Shown here piece by piece: positions 16,016 to 22,951 of a stretch of DNA of 47,522 bases. The notes under the pieces are model-generated. The model searched no databases. It was not told the DNA's origin and saw nothing but the letters and a program-made list of their open reading frames with translations. The position numbers and the translations under genes are program-made. Source of the DNA: Verrucomicrobiia bacterium (GTDB lineage: Bacteria; Verrucomicrobiota; Verrucomicrobiia; Limisphaerales; Fontisphaeraceae); NCBI GenBank assembly GCA_026414565.1, contig JAOAIT010000057.1, positions 1 to 47,522 on the forward strand, written 5' to 3'. Positions within the stretch are counted from its first letter, which is position 1, and every line of letters starts with the position of its first letter.

Positions 16016-17398
16016 CTACGCCGGGGTCTCCACCGGTTGCAGCACCAGCTCCAACCCTTCCTGCGCCGCGTTGACCTCCACGTTTTCCCCCAGCAGTTGC
16101 ACAAAGTTGCGCCCCCATTCCACCATGCGATCCACATGCTCATCCGTATGCCGTGGATCATGGTGAAAGAGAAACACCCGCTTGACCTTGGCGCTGACGG
16201 CCAGGGCCACCACGTCATCCACGCAGCCATGCCCCCAGCCAATCCGGCTCTGGTACTCGGTGGCATCGTACTGCGAGTCAATGATCAGCACGGCCGCCCC
16301 CTGCACAAAGTCAATGATCCGCTGATCCTGCCGCCGCGCATAATCTATGGCCTCCTGCGTCACCGGCGGGCCGCTTTCCTTCACCGTGGCGTGGTACTTG
16401 AACCGCTGATACGGCTCGTTGTCCGGCAGATACGCCACCGCCCCCGCCGGCGTGTGAAGCCGGTATCCCATGCACAAACCAGGATGATTGAGGTAGGTGG
16501 CCTCGACACGCACACTGCCCACTTGAAACGTCAGGTCCCGCATCTCTTCGATGCTGATGTTGCCCGGCAGCTCCGCCAGCGAAATGGGGAAATAGGGGCT
16601 TTCCATCTGGCTGCTCAGGGTGGACTCCAGCCCCTCGCGGGCGCCCTTGTAGCCAATGATGCGCACCTGATTGCGGGAATGGTAGGCCGGCTCGAAAAAG
16701 GGAAAACCCTGAATGTGATCCCAGTGCGTGTGCGAAATTAAAATCGTCACCGCAAACGGTTTCTCCCCAAATTCCTGCATCAGGCTTGCCCCCAGCGGCG
16801 CAATGCCCGTCCCGGCATCGAGGATGATGATCTGCCCCCCGGTGCGCACCTCCACGCAGGCCGTGTTGCCGCCGTAACGCAAGGTGGACCGCCCCGGCGT
16901 GGGGATGGAGCCGCGCACCCCCCAGAACCGCACCCGCGGCGGCGCGTCCTCCGGCAGGGCGGGCGGCGGCGGCCGGGCGCTGGGCGCGCGGGGCCGGCGG
17001 GTGGCTTCGCGGCGCAAAAAGGTGGTGTCGCCTTCGCCCATCAGCTCCTTGAGGAGATTGAGGAATTCGTGGCGCTGGAGCGGTTTGACCAGGCAGGCGT
17101 CGGCCCCGGCCTGGAGCGCATTGACGCGGTCGGTGGGATAGCCCCCGCCGGTGGTGAGCACCACCCGCGTGTAATTCCGCAGCACCGCCTCCTGCCGCAC
17201 CATGCGGCAAAGTTGAAAACCGTTGCAGCGGGGCATGAGCAGATCGCACACCACCAGCTCCGCGCGATTCTTGAGGGCCAGCTCCAGCCCCGTCTCGCCA
17301 TCCTCGGCCACCAGCACCCGCCAACCGTTCTCCGCCAGCCAGCCGGAAAGGGCCGCTCGCTGGCTCTGGTCTTCGTCCACTAGAACAACGGTTTTCAT
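16016..17398 (-). CDS. Response regulator receiver / MBL-fold hydrolase fusion (copy 2)
   Basis: 460 residues. Residues 1-118 are a receiver domain with acidic pocket VDED (residues 8-10), phospho-acceptor D52 in VVCDLLMP and lysine K105 in CLVKPL. A Pro/Arg-rich linker (~125-155) leads to an MBL domain opening with VRFWGVRGSIPTPG. Metal ligands visible: H223, H225, D227 and H228 in SHTHWDHIQG; H305 in NHPG; D374 in DSQYD; and histidines at FHHDP (~412). This is the group of MBL hydrolases with GGNTACVEV and DAGTGI signatures; the substrate is unknown. The design suggests an enzyme switched by phosphorylation from an unlinked histidine kinase. The start at 17398 gives a clean receiver N-terminus. 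It has its own promoter-like element in the 53-base gap after its paralogue. Confidence 0.9.
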   Translation of the reverse strand: MKTVVLVDEDQSQRAALSGWLAENGWRVLVAEDGETGLELALKNRAELVVCDLLMPRCNGFQLCRMVRQEAVLRNYTRVVLTTGGGYPTDRVNALQAGADACLVKPLQRHEFLNLLKELMGEGDTTFLRREATRRPRAPSARPPPPALPEDAPPRVRFWGVRGSIPTPGRSTLRYGGNTACVEVRTGGQIIILDAGTGIAPLGASLMQEFGEKPFAVTILISHTHWDHIQGFPFFEPAYHSRNQVRIIGYKGAREGLESTLSSQMESPYFPISLAELPGNISIEEMRDLTFQVGSVRVEATYLNHPGLCMGYRLHTPAGAVAYLPDNEPYQRFKYHATVKESGPPVTQEAIDYARRQDQRIIDFVQGAAVLIIDSQYDATEYQSRIGWGHGCVDDVVALAVSAKVKRVFLFHHDPRHTDEHVDRMVEWGRNFVQLLGENVEVNAAQEGLELVLQPVETPA

Positions 17399-17419
17399 GC
17401 CACGGGTTGCGCGTGGGGA

Positions 17420-17447
17420 AATATAGCCTCCCCGGGCGCTCTGCCAA
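17420..17447 (-). promoter_or_regulatory. Candidate promoter for receiver-MBL copy 2
   Basis: On the minus strand TTGGCA (17447-17442) and TATATT (17425-17420) are 16 bases apart; each matches the sigma-70 consensus at 5 of 6 positions. The element lies within the 53-base gap between the paralogous genes, 21 bases before the start codon. The second copy can therefore be expressed independently of the first. Confidence 0.55.
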
Positions 17448-17451
17448 CCCT

Positions 17452-18801
17452 TCAACCGGCACGGGCCAGGGCCCGGCGGCGCGCCGCCGGGCGCAGCACC
17501 ACTTCCACCCGCTCGCGGGCGCCGGCCACTTCCAGGCCGCCGCCGGCGGCCATGGCCAGCTTGCGGGCATGCCGCACCATGGCATCCACCTTGCGGTCAT
17601 CGTGGCTGGGATCATGATGGAAAAGAAAAAGCTTCTTCACCCCGGCGCGCACCGCCAGGTTCACCGAGTCATCCACGCAGCTATGGCCCCACCCCACGTG
17701 CCGCTCGTACTCCTCCGCGTCATATTGCGAATCCACAATCAACACGTCCGAGCCGCGAATGAATTCCACCAGTTTCTGGTCCTGTTGCTCGGCAAAGGCC
17801 TGCGCCTCGGCGCTGACCGGCTGCGCCCCCGCGGAGTGCGACTTCAGCCGCACGTAGTTCTCGTTGTCCGGGATGAACGTGATCGAGCCTTCCGGCGTGT
17901 ACAACCGGTATCCCACGCAAACGCCGGGATGGTTGACATAAGTGGCCCGCACCTGAATGGGGCCGACGGAAAATTGCAGATCGCGCAGCTCGGTGAATTG
18001 CAGATTGCCCGGCATCTCCTTCAGGCCGATGGGAAAATAGGGGCTTTCCATCTGGCCGGACAGCGTGTCCTGCAAACCGCGCGTCGCCCCCTCATACCCC
18101 AGCACCCGCACGGTGTTGCGCGGATTGTAGGCCGGCACAAAAAAGGGAAAGCCCTGGATGTGATCCCAGTGGGTGTGCGTGATGAGCAACGTCAGCTCCA
18201 GCGGGCGGTCCTTGAACTCCCGCGCCAGCGCCACGCCCAGCGGGCGAATCCCCGAGCCGGCATCCAGAATGATGATCTGGCCGGCCGCGCGAATCTCCAC
18301 GCAACTGGTGTTCCCCCCATATCGCACCGTCTCCGGCCCCGGCGAGGGGATGCTGCCCCGCACCCCCCAAAACCGCAGCCGCGTGGGGGCGTCCTCCGGG
18401 ATCATATTGGCGCAGGGCTTCATCAGCATCACCGTGTCCCCCTGGGCGATGTTCTCCAGCAGCCGCTTCAGGGCCACCGGATCATACGGTTTCACCAAAA
18501 AATGCCGCGCCCCCGCCTCGCTGGCATTCTGACGGTCGGCCGGAAAATCCCGCGCACTGGTGGCCACCAACACCGTCCCATCAAAGGCCGGCGTCTGCCG
18601 CAACCGCCGGCAAAGCTGGATGCCCGCCCCTTCCGGCAACAAATAATCAAACACCACCACCCGCGGATGATGCTGCTGCGCCAGCGCCCACGCCTGCTCG
18701 GGATCCTGCGCCTCCCAAACCGTCCAACCCTCCGACGCCAGAAAATTTTTCAAGCCACGACGTGCGCTGGCGTCTTCGTCAATGAGCAGGACGGTCTTCA
18801 T
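17452..18801 (-). CDS. Response regulator receiver / MBL-fold hydrolase fusion (copy 1)
   Basis: 449 residues, a clear paralogue of the downstream gene with the same order: receiver (1-118; IDED pocket, D52 in VVFDYLLP, K104 in FLVKPY), short linker, MBL domain (~140-430). The MBL metal ligands are H209, H211, D213 and H214 in THTHWDHIQG, then NHPG, DSQYD and FHHDPSH. Long identical stretches such as QMESPYFPI and FWGVRGSIP show a local tandem duplication. The linkers and C-terminal tails differ most; this copy ends in an Ala/Arg-rich tail. The lack of a DNA-binding domain means output should be enzymatic. It reads leftward toward copy 2 and the O-antigen ligase-like gene. No histidine kinase gene is in the window. 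Confidence 0.9.
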   Translation of the reverse strand: MKTVLLIDEDASARRGLKNFLASEGWTVWEAQDPEQAWALAQQHHPRVVVFDYLLPEGAGIQLCRRLRQTPAFDGTVLVATSARDFPADRQNASEAGARHFLVKPYDPVALKRLLENIAQGDTVMLMKPCANMIPEDAPTRLRFWGVRGSIPSPGPETVRYGGNTSCVEIRAAGQIIILDAGSGIRPLGVALAREFKDRPLELTLLITHTHWDHIQGFPFFVPAYNPRNTVRVLGYEGATRGLQDTLSGQMESPYFPIGLKEMPGNLQFTELRDLQFSVGPIQVRATYVNHPGVCVGYRLYTPEGSITFIPDNENYVRLKSHSAGAQPVSAEAQAFAEQQDQKLVEFIRGSDVLIVDSQYDAEEYERHVGWGHSCVDDSVNLAVRAGVKKLFLFHHDPSHDDRKVDAMVRHARKLAMAAGGGLEVAGARERVEVVLRPAARRRALARAG

Positions 18802-18812
18802 GAAGTTGAATT

Positions 18813-18841
18813 AGCCTAGGCCAATCGCCATACTTTTTCAA
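18813..18841 (-). promoter_or_regulatory. Candidate promoter for receiver-MBL copy 1
   Basis: Minus strand TTGAAA (18841-18836; 5 of 6 to -35 consensus) and TAGGCT (18818-18813; weak -10) are 17 bases apart. The ATG follows 11 bases after the -10 box, so the leader is very short. Confidence 0.4.
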
Positions 18842-19097
18842 GCCTTTCACATCAGGGCCTGGCGGCCCGGCGCCGGGGGCATCCCCAGGCCACCCTTGGC
18901 CACAGCCGGCACCGCCGCCGGTGATGCGGGCCGCGAGCTTTACCCAGCCCGCCGACAATTTACATTATGAGAAGCCTCCTGTGTAGGATTTTTTCTGACA
19001 AGCCTTTCAGGCGCGCATGGACTTGGTGCTGTTTCCCCTCTGCCGTTATAGTCACGGGTGACTGTTCACCCAGAGCAAAACGTAAGCAGTACCAGCC
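18842..19097. other. Divergent intergenic region with a weak rightward promoter
   Basis: The ~300-base gap between receiver-MBL copy 1 and the small hypothetical gene has no ORF I can support. It contains GC-rich short inverted repeats around 18870-18930 (for example CCGGCACCGCCGCCGG). Further right is an AT-richer part with TTGGTG (19023-19028) and TATAGT (19047-19052) spaced by 18 bases, a candidate plus-strand promoter for the gene at 19098. Confidence 0.35.
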
Positions 19098-19511
19098 ATG
19101 GGTCCTATGGGCACTGGATTGAAAGAAGCTGCACCCGCGCGGGCCGCAGCCAATGAAGAATCCCAGACGCTGCGCGATTTGTACCTGCAACAAGCCGGCA
19201 GCTCCCCCCAGAACTTTGAGCGGGATCTCCTGTTTGCCTGTGCTTATGCGCCGGCCCTGGTGCGCCTGGCGTGGCGGTTGGACCCGGATTTCTTTCTGCA
19301 CGACCTGCAGCTCATCCGCGCCGTGAGCCTGTGCCGCAACTTCGGGGACTGCCGCCATGAAGTCGAGGCCTTCCGCCGCGCCAACCCCCCGCGCGGATTC
19401 CTCCGCAAAACGCTGCGCGTCCGCCTTTCCGGGCAAAAGCTATTACGAATGGCCTCCCGGCTGTATCTGACCAAGACCCTGCCCTCCCGCAACGCCAATG
19501 CGGGACGATAA
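19098..19511 (+). CDS. Hypothetical protein
   Basis: 137 residues, not recognised. The composition is soluble and mainly helical (EESQTLRDLYLQQAG, FERDLLFACAYAPALVRLAW) with a basic C-terminal third (LRKTLRVRLSGQKLLRMASRL). It has no signal peptide or membrane segment. It is the only rightward gene inside the leftward exopolysaccharide/exosortase block, so it is independently transcribed; a promoter-like element ends 45 bases upstream. Two ATGs (19098 and 19107) are possible starts. The frame, length and non-repetitive amino-acid use support a real gene, but it has no named function and might be lineage-specific. Confidence 0.6.
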   Translation: MGPMGTGLKEAAPARAAANEESQTLRDLYLQQAGSSPQNFERDLLFACAYAPALVRLAWRLDPDFFLHDLQLIRAVSLCRNFGDCRHEVEAFRRANPPRGFLRKTLRVRLSGQKLLRMASRLYLTKTLPSRNANAGR

Positions 19512-19607
19512 ATCGGACCAGCGATTCTTCCTGCGTCCTCCCTGCGCGCCAGCAAACGATGAATACCGCGCCTTGAGCCGGCCTGGCTGCGGCGCCTTGT
19601 TCGCTCC

Positions 19608-20990
19608 TTAACGCGCCCCCGTCCCCTGCAGGACGGCGGGGATCGTGCGCAGCAGAATCTTCAAGTCCAGCCACAAGGACCAATGATCTATATACTCCAG
19701 GTCCAGCCGCACCCATTCCCGGAAATCGCTGACGTTGTTGCGCCCGCTGATCTGCCACAGGCACGTCAGGCCGGGTTTCACGCTGAGACGCCGGCGGTGG
19801 GACACATCATCAAACCGCGCCACTTCATTGACCGGCAGGGGGCGCGGCCCCACCAGACTCATCTCGCCGCGCAGCACATTGATAAGCTGCGGCAGCTCAT
19901 CGAGGCTGTACTTGCGGAGGAACCGCCCCACGGGCGTCACCCGCGGATCGTGGCTGAGCTTGAACACCGGCCCCTGCATTTCATTGAGTGTCTCCAGCTC
20001 GTGCCGCAACTGCTCGGCATTGGTGACCATCGTGCGGAACTTCAGCATCACAAACGGCTTGCCATGCAAACCGCAACGCTCCTGGCGGAACAACACCGGC
20101 CCCGGGCTGGTGAGGCGGATGAGCAGGGCAATCAACAGCAGCAGCGGCGCCAGCACCAGCAGCCCCACCAGCGCGCCCGTATAATCCATGACCTGCTTGG
20201 CCAGCGCCTGCCAACTGGCCTCCGGCGCGCTCCGAAACACCAGCACCGGCAAATCCAGAAATTCATCCAGCGACGTGCGGTAGGTGTGCGTCTTGAAGAA
20301 ACTGGCCACCAGCCATGCCTCCACCCCCTCCAGCTCACAGGTGCGCAGGATGTGCTCCGCTTCCCGGAAGTTGGAATGCCCGCAGTGCACCAGCACCGCC
20401 CCGGCGGAATGTTCATGCAGCAGACCGGCCAGCTCGGTGACCTGATTGCGCTCCAGATTCAATTCCGCCACCACCGTGGCCGAGCCGGGGCCCAGCGCGC
20501 GCAACTTCTCGCGCAGCATTTGCAAATCCCCTTCATTGCCGCCCACCAGAATGACGCGCTTCTCAAGCTGGTCCCGCCCGTGCCCGGTGTGGTACAGCCC
20601 GCTGAGCAGCAGCTCCTTGGCCATCAGCAGCACAAAACTGATGCCCCCATAAAGCACGAGCACGCCACGCGCCAGTTGCTCGCGAAACAGGAACATCATC
20701 AAAATCGCGGCCACCGTCGTCACCGCGCTGGCCTTCAACAGCATCACCGCCGTGCGGCGCCGCGAGAAAAAGAGCGGCCGCTGATAAAAGCCCAGCCAGC
20801 TCAGGCTGATCCACGCCGTCGGCGCAATCACCAGCCACAGCCACATGAATTCGTCAAAGGAGGCGATCGGCTCGCGGCCCAGCAGGTTTTTGGCGCGGAT
20901 CTCATGCGCCAGCCACAACGCCAGCAAATGCAGCCCCGTGTCCATCACCTGATGAACCCGCGTGCGCAGGATGCTGGAGCGTCGCAGCAT
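19608..20990 (-). CDS. Polyprenyl-phosphate sugar phosphotransferase (exopolysaccharide initiation)
   Basis: 460 residues of the WbaP/CpsE/EpsB-like type. The N-terminus has four membrane helices (roughly residues 15-130), then a cytoplasmic Rossmann-like domain (~145-250, KRVILVGGNEGDLQMLREKL). A fifth helix precedes the C-terminal catalytic bacterial sugar transferase domain (~270-460). Diagnostic catalytic features are TSPGPVLFRQERCG, FVMLKFRTM, YSLDELPQLINVLRGEMSLV followed by GPRPLP, and PGLTCLWQISGRN. It would transfer a sugar-1-phosphate from a nucleotide sugar to undecaprenyl phosphate, the first committed step of exopolysaccharide assembly. EpsI and the exosortase lie directly upstream on the same strand, the usual partnership in exosortase loci. 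Confidence 0.94.
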   Translation of the reverse strand: MLRRSSILRTRVHQVMDTGLHLLALWLAHEIRAKNLLGREPIASFDEFMWLWLVIAPTAWISLSWLGFYQRPLFFSRRRTAVMLLKASAVTTVAAILMMFLFREQLARGVLVLYGGISFVLLMAKELLLSGLYHTGHGRDQLEKRVILVGGNEGDLQMLREKLRALGPGSATVVAELNLERNQVTELAGLLHEHSAGAVLVHCGHSNFREAEHILRTCELEGVEAWLVASFFKTHTYRTSLDEFLDLPVLVFRSAPEASWQALAKQVMDYTGALVGLLVLAPLLLLIALLIRLTSPGPVLFRQERCGLHGKPFVMLKFRTMVTNAEQLRHELETLNEMQGPVFKLSHDPRVTPVGRFLRKYSLDELPQLINVLRGEMSLVGPRPLPVNEVARFDDVSHRRRLSVKPGLTCLWQISGRNNVSDFREWVRLDLEYIDHWSLWLDLKILLRTIPAVLQGTGAR

Positions 20991-21001
20991 GATTGATTTT
21001 T

Positions 21002-21030
21002 ACAATATCTGTTGTCCGGCCTTCATTTAA
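21002..21030 (-). promoter_or_regulatory. Candidate promoter for the sugar transferase
   Basis: Minus strand TTAAAT (21030-21025) and TATTGT (21007-21002) are 17 bases apart in an AT-rich stretch between epsI and the sugar transferase gene. The ATG is 11 bases past the -10 box. This would allow expression separate from the exosortase pair. Confidence 0.4.
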
Positions 21031-21068
21031 GCCCTCAAGCGGGCGCCGGCGTCAAGTCCCCCCCAGGC

Positions 21069-21833
21069 CTACGGAACGGCCTGGGCGTGACGGGTGTCCA
21101 CCCCGGCGGGCGGCACCTGGAATTGCGGCGCCGCCTCCTGAATCCACTGGGTCATCCAGTGCACCGTGGCGTCTTCCTGGCCGGGGGCGCAGGTGGTGAA
21201 AAGGGAAATGTAGGCCCACCGCTGCAGCTCGCCCGTCCGCAACATGTGCCAGGTTTGCGACCACACCCGCCGGGTGTGTAGGGCGGACATTTCACGATCC
21301 GTGACAAACCAGTACAGGTACATCCCCCGCAACGTCACCGAGCCGCGCGGCGTTTCCATCACCTTGGTGGACTGCACTTTCATCACCGGCAGCCGGTATT
21401 CCACCGGCCGGCGCATGGGCACCTCGATCACCGCGGTGTCGCTGGCCTTGTATTCCCAGCCCTGCCCGTTCAGGCAATATTCCGGCTTGTGGATGCTGGT
21501 CCGGTCACTGCCCATCAACACCACGCTGACCAGCAGCCGCCGCCCGTCCGGCCAGGCATACAACCGCCGCCCGTAGGTGGTATCGGCCGGCAGCCATTCC
21601 AGCTCCAGCTTGCTGACCGGCACCGAGGTGGAGGTTGCCCCCATGACCTCCGGCGGCAAAAAGATGCTCTGCGGCATCACCACCCGCCCATCCTCCGCAT
21701 ACGTCGGTTCCGGAATCAGCTTCACCCCCGGCGCGCCCAAATGCTGGCGCGTCTGCGCCCGCTGCAACAACATGCCCGTCCCCGCCATCAGGACGAGGGC
21801 CGCCACAAACACCTGCCATGCGCGCTGTTTCAT
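21069..21833 (-). CDS. epsI: Exosortase-associated protein EpsI (DUF3485)
   Basis: 254 residues: an N-terminal membrane anchor (residues ~6-24) followed by a periplasmic domain. The family signature is SIHKPEYCLNGQGW (~residues 116-129), equivalent to the HxPExCLxGxGW sequence of EpsI proteins. VYDR-like strands and a YWFVTDREM segment follow. EpsI is encoded beside, or fused to, exosortases and is thought to help exopolysaccharide/protein export; its biochemistry is not established. The start at 21833 overlaps the exosortase stop (ATGA), indicating tight coupling. The upstream 36-residue extension is inside the exosortase gene and was rejected. Confidence 0.9.
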   Translation of the reverse strand: MKQRAWQVFVAALVLMAGTGMLLQRAQTRQHLGAPGVKLIPEPTYAEDGRVVMPQSIFLPPEVMGATSTSVPVSKLELEWLPADTTYGRRLYAWPDGRRLLVSVVLMGSDRTSIHKPEYCLNGQGWEYKASDTAVIEVPMRRPVEYRLPVMKVQSTKVMETPRGSVTLRGMYLYWFVTDREMSALHTRRVWSQTWHMLRTGELQRWAYISLFTTCAPGQEDATVHWMTQWIQEAAPQFQVPPAGVDTRHAQAVP

Positions 21834-22825
21834 GCCGTCTCGGGAACTCCGGCCGCCGGCGCCCGCCGCCGCGGCGTCAACAACCGCCCGGTCACATACA
21901 CCATCGCAAAACCCACCACGTACGGCAGCAGGCTCAACCAAGCGCTGTCATGCACGTAATTCCCCCCCGCCTGCCCAAACAATTCCGCCGCCACGACGAT
22001 CATCACCAGCCGCAGGACGTTGCTGACAATGGCCGCGGGAATGGCCACCAGCAAAATGACCGCCCGCTGCCAGAACGATTGGAAAAACATGAACCCATAA
22101 ATCATCGTCAGCACGGTCAGCGCCGTCAGGCTCTTGATGCCGCTGCAGGCGGCGGCAATCTCATATTGAAACCGCCCGGCCGGATCAAATATCTGCACCC
22201 CGTTCTGAATCACCGGCACCCCCAAAACATGGTGCGAAATCCAAACCGTGATCTGCGTGGCCACCAGCCGCAGCGGAAAGGTCAGGCTTTCCGCTTGCGA
22301 GGCCACCGGCACGCAAAAAATGAACAAACAAAACGGAAAGGCCGTGGCCTTCAACCAGCGCCAGCCCCACAACATACCGGTGATGGCATAGATGCCCAGA
22401 TAGAAGCCCACAATGGAAATCCGCGCCTGCTGCGCCAGATATCCCAGCAGGTGCAGCCCCGCTGCCAGCCCCAGCAGCCCCAGCCCCGGCCACCACGGCG
22501 CCTTGGGCAGCGGCAGCAATTCCTCGCGCTTCCACCACAGCAGCACCAGCACCAGCAGGGGAATGAAAAAACCATGCTGATCCTCCGGATTCCACTCATA
22601 CGCATGCACCATCCACCCCAGCAGGCTGCCCGTCTTGATGTAACCCAGCGTGCTGTTGCCCCACAGGTGAAACAGCAGAATCCACACCCCCAACAACCCC
22701 CAGAACAATTCCCGATGCGGAAATTGCGCCCACGCCGCCAGAATTTCCGCCCCCAACTGGCGCAATTCGGCGCCCAGGCTTTTCCGTTCCTGGACGGGAT
22801 TGGTTGTCGTTGCTTCCACGCTCAT
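21830..22825 (-). CDS. Exosortase (EpsH/Xrt family)
   Basis: 331 residues, integral membrane cysteine transpeptidase-like enzyme with about eight helices. The three catalytic residues of the exosortase/archaeosortase superfamily are visible: C227 in AAACSGIKSL, R272 in IPAAIVSNVLRL and H292 in VHDSAW. Exosortases cleave C-terminal PEP-CTERM-like sorting signals and hand the protein to the outside, usually in bacteria that make exopolysaccharide. The exact Xrt subtype cannot be assigned by eye. The ATG at 22825 was chosen because it gives a normal cytoplasmic N-terminus before the first helix; an extension to 22906 is unconvincing. It is translationally coupled to epsI. No protein in the window carries a recognisable PEP-CTERM tail. 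Confidence 0.93.
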   Translation of the reverse strand: MSVEATTTNPVQERKSLGAELRQLGAEILAAWAQFPHRELFWGLLGVWILLFHLWGNSTLGYIKTGSLLGWMVHAYEWNPEDQHGFFIPLLVLVLLWWKREELLPLPKAPWWPGLGLLGLAAGLHLLGYLAQQARISIVGFYLGIYAITGMLWGWRWLKATAFPFCLFIFCVPVASQAESLTFPLRLVATQITVWISHHVLGVPVIQNGVQIFDPAGRFQYEIAAACSGIKSLTALTVLTMIYGFMFFQSFWQRAVILLVAIPAAIVSNVLRLVMIVVAAELFGQAGGNYVHDSAWLSLLPYVVGFAMVYVTGRLLTPRRRAPAAGVPETA

Positions 22826-22951
22826 GCGCGTTCTTTCGAGACCCCATCTTATGACACCTGCCGGGCGAAATTCACTCAAAAACACACGGCAATGGCCCGG
22901 CCACACGCAGGCCCGCCCATGGCACGGAAACGGGAGGCGGTGAGGACCGGC

